This document shows positions 48,245 to 57,969 of a stretch of DNA of 64,000 nt, in pieces. The stretch covers positions 1 to 64,000 of the forward strand of contig ARYC01000266.1 of NCBI GenBank assembly GCA_000711775.1. Reading direction: 5' to 3'. Both the position numbers and the translations under genes were made by a program. A model generated the notes under the pieces. That model was not told the origin of the DNA. It did not search any database and was given only the letters and a program-made list of their open reading frames with translations. This stretch comes from Oxytricha trifallax. Lineage: Eukaryota > Ciliophora > Spirotrichea > Sporadotrichida > Oxytrichidae. Each line of letters opens with the position of its first letter. Within the stretch, counting starts at the first letter, position 1.

Positions 48245-49085
48245 TCATAAATCAAACTTCAACATTTTCTTTCTGCATATTTCTCTTATAATTCCATCAT
48301 CGATACTGCAGAATGCGTACTTCAAGACTCGCTTTGCATCAAACTTCTCATCCTATCCGACAATCTTCATCTTCAACCTCTTAAACTAGTTCTTCAGCAC
48401 CGAAAAGTAATTCTCTATGGGGTTGTATTGAGGCGAGTATGGTGGAGTAAATATGAGAGTGATGCCAAGCTCCTCGGTCAAGGCTTTGATCTTTTTGCTG
48501 TGATGCACTCTAAGATTGTCTAGAACAACAGCAAGACTACTACTTAAGTTCTATTCATGCAGTCCTATGATGAAGTCATAAAACTTTTCAATGTCCACTG
48601 ACCTCTCATAATTATAGTAAAGCTCCAGACCTTTGTCAGGAGATACTCCAGCAACCACAGCTATGCTTTTTGTGAATTGTAGTTTGTCTTTCACAATGAT
48701 GTTCATATTCCTATTACTGTACTCTTGCTTGAGATTCGTCGAATAAGTAAACATCACCTCGTCAATGAATACTACTTTCCTTCCTTCCTGTATAGCATTA
48801 GATAGCTTGCCTCTCATCTCATAAAAAAGCTCTTGCGTCTTCAGGTTCTAAGTTGGGCTCATGTACTTACCCACGCTAATAAACTTTCTCTTAATTCCCT
48901 TTCCCCTGTAAATTTTAGATAGCTTGGAGGGAGAAATCCTAAGCTCTGGAAACTTTCTATGGAACATGACGCATCTCTCCCCCAAAGTCATTCCAGCTTA
49001 AAGCTACAAGGTTCTCTAGTTTGTAAGATATTCAATTTTGTCGTAAGATAACTTCCTTTTTTTCAGTATCAAATTGTGCATTTAC
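48245..49085 (-). CDS. TBE-like DD34E transposase
   Basis: About 280 codons open in ciliate code to a TGA at 48245-48247, beginning near MHNLILKKRKLSYDKIEYLT. It contains CVMFHRKFPELRISPSKLSK, then the DDE core: VVFIDEVMFTYS (Asp 1), AVVLDNLRVHHSKKIKALTE (Asp 2) and YSPQYNPIENYFSVLKNQFK (Glu), with 34 residues between Asp 2 and Glu. The tail is FCSIDDGIIREICRKKM. An N-terminal helix-turn-helix-like stretch (SLICGLTNISHSMVKKICEQ, 49090-49200) lies in another frame, implying one slip near 49110. The catalytic part looks whole. Family: Tc1/mariner-IS630, DDE_3. Confidence 0.85.
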
Positions 49086-49339
49086 ATTTTAACTTCTTTG
49101 TTCGCAAATCTTTTTGACCATTGAATGTGAAATGTTAGTAAGACCACATATTAATGAGTAACTGAGAAAGATTGCTGAACTTTTAGTTGGATCTAGGCAT
49201 CTGAACCTGAGAAAAGTTATAAAGTCCTGTACACTTGATATAGTTCCAAGATTATTCATCTTATTAAACTTGTTATTGTGAGTTATTGGAGGCTGTTTAA
49301 AATTGCAATCGAATTTTTAAATTATCAATCGATTACTCA

Positions 49340-50820
49340 ATTGATCAATTTGAATCAGGCAATATCGAGAAAGTTAGCACTCTGCTTATAAATCTTTCTT
49401 AAAATGTCAAGATATTAGAAATCTTGGCATAGTTAAAATTGTGAATTAGATAGGCCTTGTTTGCATCTCATACTATGAGAACGGAAGATGAAAATTGTTT
49501 AAGCTCTTAAATCATGAGAGATTTAACTATTGTTTTTTACTTAATGATACTTCACTATGCTTCTTTATCTTTCTTATCATTCTTTCAACTATCATACCAA
49601 GATCCCTCTGCTTCTCATTTGCATCTCTTAAAGGAATCTTCGAAGCATTCACCACAATGCCACAATCTTATTACTTGTCCAATACCTGAGAGACCTGCAA
49701 TACCTGCGATACCTCCGATACCTCCGATACCTGCGATACCTCCGATACCTGCAATACCTCCGATACCTCCGATACCTCCGATACCTGCGATACCTGCAGG
49801 ACGTAAACTTTTTCGTGACACTAAATTAAACTCGCATTATTCTAGTTCAAGAAGCTTCTATAAATTATAAAATCAAGACAAGTTGAGATAAGAGCACAAA
49901 TCCTAGGCAATAAATACTTACTGTTTGTTTTATCATATCATGTCTTGGTAAGACTCATTCAATGCCTACCTGCTACTTTTATATTGAACAGTAGCTTATC
50001 ATTCAAATAGGTGCTTTAATTTAAATTGAGCATCTTATAAATGCAGAAGGCCAGATGAGATGAGACTTTGAAAATAAGAGGACTGATAAGATTAATTAAC
50101 TTTCCAGAGAAATTCTTAAAGTGATTCGCGAAGATGATATGACTAACAATATCTCAAACACGGGGTCATTCAATTGAGCTCAACAAAGGTCATAGCAAAC
50201 CTAACAAATGTTAAGAACATTCAAAGTTATTTTATATAATGTTTGAGCGATGGGGGCTTATAATGCTATGGAAGTAGCCTGAGGCTATTAGTTCACATGC
50301 CTTTGTGAAAGCAGGCCTCGACTTTATTGAATGAATTCTAATTATTGATTATTATTTCTTTATCTTCAAATTCAAAAAATATAGACTAAATATAGAATTT
50401 ACTTATATGACAAGTTATCGATTGATTAATAAAAATATTGATATTTTAAAAGTTAAATATTTCTGTGTAAAATATTGAAGATTACTTGATAAACAATGCA
50501 ATGTAGAAATGATTGATACTTTTTCTCGATTGACTTACATTATTAAAATTTATTATAAATTAAAATATTGTCTAATCTACTTTAATTCTACCGATTATAA
50601 TCTCCAGATCTTAAACGAATAACGGAAAATCTTTCTAGACTTTTAACAAAGAAAATATGTAAGCACTAAATAGCATTCTTACGGAGGATAAACTTTCTTG
50701 AAAGGGAGTGACTCCTTTTAATATTACATTAGATGTATATTGTTTTTATTTTTTAAACAACTTACATTTTCAATCGTCATACACTTGATAGAATGATTAA
50801 AATTGTATAATTATTTAATA
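49340..50820. other. Region with minisatellite, otherwise unassigned
   Basis: Holds the 9-bp tandem array at 49681-49797 and GC-richer sequence at 49880-50340 with no recognised frame, then AT-rich DNA. Confidence 0.4.
49681..49797 (+). repeat. 9-bp minisatellite, 13 units
   Basis: Thirteen consecutive 9-base units of the type GATACCTCC / GATACCTGC / AATACCTGC. In the plus frame that is open from ATG 49514 the units encode an Ile-Pro-Pro / Ile-Pro-Ala array. In the minus direction they encode Gly-Ile-Gly/Ala. Because 9 is a multiple of 3, slippage would keep frame. Whether either frame is a gene is uncertain: the plus frame (MRDLTIVFYLMILHYASLSF) starts with a signal-peptide-like stretch. 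Confidence 0.8.
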
Positions 50821-50828
50821 TAACACAT

Positions 50829-51275
50829 GGATGGATCTCTAAGCGTGCAAGGAGATCAGATGGAATTTAAAAAGTTGATAGACCATACACAAGCTAAGAG
50901 TAGAGGTTTTGATAAAATCATCTTTGCAAAGAAAGAATAGATTCTAATATTGACAAGATTTGAAAATAATAATAGTTTACTGCCCTTGTAGTAAAAAGAA
51001 GATAGAAATGTTGTGTTATGACGATTTGACCACTGAAAGAAAGTTTAAAAATAAAAGGAAGAGAATTTGTGTTAAAAAACAATAACTTCAACTAAATATA
51101 TGAAGAATTGTAACACTTTTACCTCATCCTGGGAAATCACATCACAGAAGAAATAATAGAAATAGCATCATTATTGATTAAAGTAGTCCCATTTAATAAA
51201 TTAAGCTATGAAATCACTAATCTTTCCAACAATAGTTATGAATTCACACTGAAACCTAAAGTTTGAAAATAATAA
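50829..51275 (+). other. Possible decayed ORF, unknown product
   Basis: MDGSLSVQGDQMEFKKLIDH opens at 50829 and runs about 80 codons to a TGA. Another frame continues EELQHFYLILGNHITEEIIE and IASLLIKVVPFNKLSYEITN up to about 51275. Composition is protein-like but no family was recognised. It may be an N-terminal or accessory part of the transposon at 52.2 kb. Confidence 0.3.
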
Positions 51276-52239
51276 TAATACAAATTTCCAATTATTAAGT
51301 GGAAAATGGTAGGTCTGGATACCTCTTGAAGATAATCAAAGATTAATTTTGTCAATATGTTGTTAAGGGACTATAAAGAACTGATAGAATCTGATAATTC
51401 CAAGAATAGTGAAAGACTTTAGGTAATGTTGTTGTAATCTAAAAGTGTATCAAATAGTTAAATGAGCTTATGGAGGATCGATCCTCTAGGAAAATTGTTA
51501 GCAAGACGAAACTTCACCAAATGACAGACCCAAAAGACAGCATAGTCATGGCCATACTGACTATCATCTAGCACTAGACCTAACTGGAGAATATGTATTT
51601 TAAAACTTTGCTAAAGATAAGATAAAAAATTAGAAGTGCTACCTCATTTTTAACCTAAAATAGGAATATAAAAAATGGATTTAATGAGATAGAAAATCAC
51701 AATCTATATAATTAATCAGTAAACTTTAATTAATTAATAATTCATAAAATAGCATTATCTTAAAAATGTCAATCAAAACTTTGAGCACAAAAAACAAAGA
51801 TCTGATTTCATTTATAATTATTCTTCGATGGGGCAGTATGGGAAAAACAGAGGGTAAATTTCCTATTACCACTTTAAAGGAGATCTCTTCCATATTCTTC
51901 GTGTTTTTATGCAACGAGTGAAAGATGTATGCAATAAATAGGGAGGTAAATAAGTTAAAAAGAGATTGACTCGTTTTATAAGAGAGAAAAAGTTGACTGT
52001 TTATTAAAAATCCTATCTTTTAGAAAAAAAGCCTTTTAGAGAGATAGAAAGGCTGGCTGCTCACTTGAAATGAGAACAAGATTGTATCGCAGGTTATTTC
52101 TCAATCTATAACTTACTACCTCCTCACTAGCATATCTTTACAAATAAAATGGAGTAAAATACAATCTCATGCAATCCACTTTCAGATTTACTAATCACAA
52201 ATTATAGTAAATTAATCATTAGAGGTATGATACGATGGT

Positions 52240-52834
52240 AGCCTTACTTGAGTTAATTTAGCAAAATTGTAAGGTAATTTACTTAGACGAGGTAATCTTA
52301 AAACTTTACAAGGTTACCTATAAATCTTGGGCATGAAAAGGGGAGAATTAAAAAGCCAAAAAAGAGGGACTCAATGTATAGACTCTTATGGCAAAATCAG
52401 CCATAAGTTATCAATGCGGCAAGAGGGCTTTTAAGTGAAAACAAATTCAATCAAAATGAACGATATTAAGGCATTTATTAAATATCTGAGTGTGAGAAAT
52501 TAATAAAGAAATGCAGTGATTTTCTGGGATAACTTACGATCTCGCCACAATAAAGAGGCCAACTAGCAAATAATAGAAAGGCATGGGAAGTCATCTTCAA
52601 TGCCCCATACTCGTCTGAGTATAATTTTATCGATGAATTTTCTTGCATAGATCAAAAGAAAGTACAAAAAGGTGGTTTTTTTTCCAATGACTATAAGATG
52701 TCAAGTAAGTTGCATGAAAATATTGTGAGAAAATTCTTAGAGTCAGTGGACTTAGATGCTATTAGAAAAATAATATAGAGAAATTTACTTAAAGCATAAT
52801 AGCTAATTGACAAAAATACTTGTAAATAATTATG
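52240..52834 (+). pseudogene. TBE-like DDE transposase relic
   Basis: Readable parts in order: KVIYLDEVIFKLYKVTYKSW (first Asp), AVIFWDNLRSRHNKEANQQI (second Asp, another frame), FNAPYSSEYNFIDEFSCIDQ (third acidic position) and SVDLDAIRKIIQRNLLKA. The closest relative in this window is the 36-37 kb transposase (VYIDEVIFKPY, IFWDNLRGHHS). Several slips; the N-terminal domain upstream of 52.2 kb is not clearly readable. Confidence 0.65.
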
Positions 52835-52854
52835 ATAATTTAAGTAATTATATT

Positions 52855-53613
52855 TCATAATAAATTCACTCCATCGTCACATCTTCTGGGTGCCTCTTTC
52901 CTTTTTATTCATTTATCACAATATTACCTTCTTCCTATTTATTAGCATCATCATAATCCAAGACTTAGTCCTTGAAATCAGTAAAAGAGCAGGATATTTT
53001 ATGGTACTGTCTCTTATATCGGCGTGCTCGTGGCTTTGAACTGGACTATAGCATAGCTAAAGCTTTCCTCTTTAACTCTTATTTTATTAGTTATTAAATA
53101 AACTTACTTGAAAAGAATGGCACAGATTCAAGTTTCTTAAATATATCATCCCTAATAAAAATCTTTTGTTTCACTTCGTCTTCCCCCTCTTTGAGATTCT
53201 TTCTTCCTATTAGCGTGCTTTACCAATGTCTTCACGTACTTTGGCCAAAGGGTGCCAAAAACACCATATAAATATTTTCTGTCTGGAATTACTTTAAAGT
53301 CAGGATAACAATTCATGAATTTCATTAGTTTTTTGTCATCCTAAATTTAGCTGGAAATCTTTTCGACAGATTTCTCAGGGTAGTAAGGAATGTTGAAAAC
53401 CATCACATTTACTGCTTTGAGCCGGTCTTTATCGCCTGCCAAAAACTCTTTTAAAAATCTAGTGGTAATCTGCTTGGAGGAAGTACCCCCCTGTATTATA
53501 TTATAATAATAATTCTTCTGTTATTATATTTGAGATAAGTTATTAAATCACTTTTAGAGCGGAACTTACAAGAAAGCTCTCATGTCGTGCCCTTTCACTC
53601 TTTCCTTGCCCAT
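52855..53613 (-). CDS. TBE-like small basic protein with two introns
   Basis: Minus strand, ATG at 53613 (MGKERVKGHDMRAFL). Intron A follows (53491-53569, GTAAGT...ACAG), then SSKQITTRFLKEFLAGDKDR, VMVFNIPYYPEKSVEKISSQ and YLYGVFGTLWPKYVKTLVKH, and KIFIRDDIFKKLESVPFF. Intron B (53078-53107, GTAAGT...AAG, 30 bases) is next, then a basic exon KRKALAMLQSSSKPRARRYK and an acidic end to TGA at 52855-52857. One slip lies after KHANRKK. Intron B sits at the same place as the intron in the 35-kb copy. The true N-terminus may lie further upstream, since the LYRYLT motif is not seen. Confidence 0.65.
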
Positions 53614-54600
53614 CTAAATCTTAAATAAAGAAAACTTTTATAATACTTAAGAATACTTTACATTATTCTGTTATTCGAGGAGATTCCTGAATATTACTTA
53701 CTTAAATTAAACTGAAATAAATTAGAATAGTACCTAACATTATACCGATCTTAATCGTCTAATAATCTATTAAAATTTTATACTTTAAGTATATTTAAGG
53801 TTTTCTTTAAGTAAATAAACTAATCTGAATTAATTATTACGAAATATTATCTAATATAATAGAGACTTAATAAATATTATTTCTGCCATCTTGAACTTAA
53901 ATATCGTTGTCATTTGCTTACATAATAGAATAGTAGTTTTTAATAGACTCTGAGTCCCCACAAAATGTTACCAAGCCCCTAAATTTCACAAAATGTTAAC
54001 GATTAATTAAATTTTCGAAAAATAAATTTATAAGGTATAAACCATGATTCTTCATCCAAACGAGAGATGTAATATTTGAGTAAAATTATAAGTTAATCTG
54101 ACCAAAATAATCTTTTCTAGGATCTACGATTACAAATTATTATGAGTTTAATTATTATAAAATTGTAAAATTAGCTTGATTTTTGGTAATAGTATCCGCT
54201 CATGACTTACCTATGCTACTTAATTCATGCATATTGATTATTAAAATTCATCTTTAATAAAAAAATCACAGGATTTATAATTTAATAATGATTTAATGAG
54301 ACTTTTGCAAGCAACTGCCTTACTAAAATATATGTAAAAAATCTTAATAATATATAATTATCTAATAAAAATGGAAAATTTAGAAAGATATTTGAGTGGA
54401 AACTTTCTTAACTTTATATTAATTCTTATTCCTTATGAGTTCATGACCTTGAAGAACATTTTGCATGCATTTAAGCAAGTTTAATTTTGGTAACATTTTG
54501 CGGAATTAAGGGGCCTTGGTTACAATTTGCGGGTGCCATAATTATTCAAAACAGTTATAGAACACAAAGACATTCAACAAAGTATAACTACCTAAAATAA
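53614..54600. other. AT-rich DNA between divergent element genes
   Basis: No coding sequence recognised. It would contain the promoters of the small gene and the methyltransferase. Confidence 0.4.
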
Positions 54601-55520
54601 TAAAGATGAACAGTCAAAGTAGTCACAATTTTATTGATGCAAGAAACTTAATCTAGTGGCAATACTTCAAAAAGATCTACGACAGTGTGGCCCATCTTTC
54701 AGAACACATCTCAGTAAATACACAAACTTGATCATAAAAACGAAAGACAGGATTAGTTAAAGCTAAACAAACAATGCTCAGCTTGTAAAAATTATTTTCT
54801 TGAAGCAACGATTGTCTGAGACATGAACTCAAATGCTCATATAAATAAGAGATTAAAATTAAGTATGAAAAAGATAACGGCTTGAAGAGAAAATGGGAAA
54901 ATTCAGTGGCCCAGTAGAAATTTTAATAAAAATATAATAATGTCTAGATGTATAGATAATAAGATATAGAACGTAGAAATTAATATACAACTCCTTACAT
55001 AACTTAAAGCATTAGAGGAGATGTGAGTGATGATAGCATGGAGAGAAACATCAAGCTATTCAAAATTTAATGATTGACTTTCCCTGGAAACTCAAGCAAG
55101 ATTTACCCTACACCACTTTATCAGACAAAAAATCCTTGACATGCCATTACACCTAGTTCAAAAAAATGGAATCATAATATTTTGGATACCAAACTCAAAG
55201 AGGGAGCTCGCGAGATAATTTTTTTTAAAAATGGGTATCGGGAGGTCGATCAAGGGGAATGGGTTAAACTTACAAAGAATGGGGTGTTACACACTGGGTG
55301 AGGAAAATATACAGCACACTGTAACGAGTCTTTAATCATAGGGGTTAAGGGTGATGTCAAGAATATTGTACAATTTCACAAATCTAAATCAGTCAATTTA
55401 GACTCGGTGGGTGATCATTCAGTGAAGCCAGATAAAATTTACGAATTCATTAAAATGATTGCTCCAGACCGCCTTAATCTTGATAATTTTGCAGAAAAAA
55501 CAACTTGAGGAGAGGATGGA
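54600..55520 (+). pseudogene. MT-A70-type adenine methyltransferase relic
   Basis: Reads NLMIDFPWKLKQDLPYTTLS (catalytic DPPW as DFPW), then ILDMPLHLVQKNGIIIFWIP with NSKRELARQFF. Next come GEWVKLTKNGVL, GKYTAHCNESLIIGVKGDV, and the C-terminal KPDKIYEFIKMIAPDRLNLD, closed by TGA near 55512. Motif order, the LP(Y)T.LS segment, the LFLWV-like strand and the KP..Y..I...P.R segment all match MT-A70. Two frame changes and an internal TGA (TGA after HTG near 55299) break it. Sequence before the DFPW motif is poorly readable. Its relative at 33.1-34.0 kb shares the PDRLN end. Confidence 0.72.
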
Positions 55521-55576
55521 CGATATTTGGCAATAACTTGCATTGAAATGTGTTAATTAAATGTTGCTTGGTATAT

Positions 55577-55601
55577 ATAGATATATATATATATATATAT
55601 G
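55577..55601. repeat. (AT)n microsatellite
   Basis: Simple TA-dinucleotide tract just downstream of the methyltransferase relic. Confidence 0.8.
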
Positions 55602-55787
55602 ATTTATTATGATTTAAAAAATTAAAGCTCACAGATTAATTAATTGTATAGAATATAAGAAGCAGGCGTAGAAAGACGCAGTGAAATGAATAAAGGACTT
55701 CCATAACAACAAGCTCACAAAAAATCAAGATGCTGGCTAAATGATCTACAATTCACAAATAGACTATTAGGACAACATAAAATGATA

Positions 55788-56200
55788 GGTGATATAAAAG
55801 CAGAGATAAAATTATTGAACGGGGTCTGCAAAGTGATATTCAGCAAACTGGTAGTAGAATTCTCCAAAATTTAAGTCTAATGCTTTAATAAAATTATCAA
55901 AAAGAATCCATAGGAATCAAAAGATACAAATAGAAAGTCAAAAGAAGAGAAGAAAGAGAGCAACAAAGGGAGAAAAGAGCAATTGAATTTGCAAGAAGAT
56001 AAAAAGAAAGAATAAAAGGTGAAAGGACAGACAAAAGCATCGATGGAGAACTAAGAATTAGAAGAGCGAGAGAACTGCGAGTATGATGAGTGTTTTAAAA
56101 ATCCGATGACTTCACTTACATTTATATTCTCAGGTAGTTGCTCAAGTATTTTAGATTATTTTAATACCCTTCAAAATGTTATTTTATACTGATCTATTTT
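55788..56200 (+). CDS. Lys/Glu-rich small ORF, unknown
   Basis: 137 codons in ciliate code from ATG 55788 (MIGDIKAEIKLLN) to TGA near 56200. The middle is strongly charged (KDTNRKSKEEKKESNKGRKE), likely helical or coiled coil, and the end is hydrophobic. It lies in the same orientation about 270 bp after the methyltransferase relic and could be its detached C-terminal exon or a separate accessory gene. Low-complexity charge makes chance openness possible. Confidence 0.35.
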
Positions 56201-56560
56201 ATCTTCTTATCTTCAAGTATTTTACAACTTCTACTACTACTACTATTTTATCTTCTATTTTTTGGCCAAATTAATTCTATATAATTTTAATTAATATTAA
56301 TGTTTTAAAACGATTCCAATTTATGATTATTTATTTTTATTTTTTATTATTATTGAATTATCAACTCTTTAATATACTTATATACACCTGTTCTGCATTG
56401 TTTCTCCCATTTTAATTAATTTCTTTCATTAAAAGAATATGAATAATTGAGGAGATTAATTAAAATAATACATAATAGACATTTAGAAAAAATAAACTGG
56501 CTCAGATTGATATAAAACTGCTTTACTAATTTAAAAATATATAATTAGTTGAAATTTTGG
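56201..56560. other. AT-rich DNA without recognised gene
   Basis: T-rich spacer; nothing recognised. Confidence 0.45.
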
Positions 56561-57960
56561 GAGCATTGATTTCCTTCAAAGTTGTGACAGTTCTCGATGT
56601 TCAACATTTTTACTTGTCTTTGTAGCTTTTTAGTTTGCGTGTTCCATTGCAATCGTCTTCATATTGATGCTATTCATAATCCTTAAGTAAATCGTAGCGT
56701 AGAGGTAAAGCAGTTACTATATTTTACCGAGGATATCATTTTCGATGCTGTAGAATTGCACGCCAAACTTCTGCTCAAACTGAATGATGCCTGGCAGTTA
56801 TTTTAATTACACTTGCTAATTGTTTCATTCTCTGTATCTAATTATTTTCCACTTTTTTCCTAAAGTGACACATTGAGTGACTTAGCTGCTTTTCCTTATC
56901 TTCGAACCATAATCAAACCTTTACTTTGTCTTCATTTACAAAGTTTTAAATACTTATTTTGAATAAAAAATATTGTGTAGATATTGACTTACTTGAGATT
57001 ACTGGTATAAAATTACTTGAGAATTGCAACAGACTCTCGAGAAGACTTCCAAATAAGTAAACGATCATGGCACCCTTAGAATCTAAGTTCGAATACGAAG
57101 AGTTGTGAGTTTAGTGAGATAAAGTTGGTCTAAATGATTCGAAATTTGAAGCATTGATATTATTCTAGGCTATCTTAAGAAATTTCACCAAGCAACTTTG
57201 CACCTTTCTTTTATCTTAGGATTGTCGCAGCTTAGTTATTTCAAATTAATGCTGATTTCTATAAGGTCTCTGATTTTTCCTCTAATGCTTGTATGAATTC
57301 TTCTTAGTTGTAGAAGTAGCTCTAATGTGATTTTTTATCACAGTAATCAGATTTTCGTTGAAGAATTGGGTTTTTCCATTTAGATTTAAACTGAATTCTT
57401 TAGGCACTTCAAGACTGATTTAATATTTGCTGGCAATTAATTGGACTATTGATGAGTTAAAATACACTGTCATCATCAAGCTTCTCTATGAATTCTTCAC
57501 CAATATTTGAAAAGGCTCGATTTATAGTGTAGTTTAAGTTGAATTGAGATTTGTCAGTAATTACAATATTGTTATATTCCTCCACTTTCTTTTAGTCATT
57601 GCACCTACATCAAAAATGCTTAGTTAATAGTAATAATAGATAATATTGATGCTTACACTTATCGCTGTTATTACGAATAGATAATGCTAAATTTACTTTT
57701 GTATTGACTAAAACAACATCCTTCATTGCGGTTATTACCAGTAAGAGCCATAAATTTAGTTTATTAGTATTTGCAGCAATTGTAGCATGGCATTAATGCG
57801 ATTTTGATACCATTGAATGCGTTGAAGTAAATTAATAATGTGACTTTCTTTAATTCTCATAAACTTGTAATTGTTTATATATGTTGGGAGTTCAATTTAA
57901 TGCGGCTCGAAAAAGACAGCTCAATAATCGAAGTAATTCTGATATTATCCAATAGATAAA
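56560..57960 (-). pseudogene. Decayed unknown gene
   Basis: Minus-strand sequence is protein-like over about 1.4 kb but switches frame. Readable pieces in order: FEPHQIELPTYINNYKFMRI with NLLQRIQWYQNRINAMLQ, FNLNYTINRAFSNIGEEFIE, VPKEFSLNLNGKTQFFNENL, NINASNFESFRPTLSHQTHN with GAMIVYLFGSLLESLLQFSS, and FEQKFGVQFYSIENDILGKI near the end. I recognise no domain. About 450 codons in total would suit a 50-55 kDa protein, the size class of the third TBE ORF (57 kDa), but this is only a size match. It may be an accessory gene of another TBE-like element. Confidence 0.4.
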
Positions 57961-57969
57961 CTGATTTCA

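Larger units (their letters stand above)
44270..49340. mobile_element. Large TBE-like element with SF2 helicase gene
   Basis: Ordered genes: SF2 helicase (minus, 44298-46983), small basic protein (plus, 47397-48213), DD34E transposase (minus, 48245-49085 plus upstream N-terminus). The plan matches the 33-kb and 52-kb elements except that the third gene is a helicase rather than MT-A70. It is the best preserved internal element: only a few slips and TGAs over about 5 kb. I found no telomere-like ends. Confidence 0.65.
52200..55570. mobile_element. TBE-like element with MT-A70 gene (reverse orientation)
   Basis: Transposase (plus), small basic protein (minus, convergent), MT-A70 relic (plus, divergent): the mirror image of the 33-37 kb element. 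Ends were not identified. Confidence 0.62.

Noticed and set aside
44298-49085. Polinton/Maverick-type interpretation of the large element
   Set aside because: No family-B polymerase, integrase, packaging ATPase or capsid gene is recognisable. The transposase is Tc1/mariner DD34E.
49615-49821. Collagen-like Gly-Ile-Gly protein on minus
   Set aside because: The frame stops at TGA shortly after the array and has no start or collagen-type flanks. The minisatellite itself explains it.
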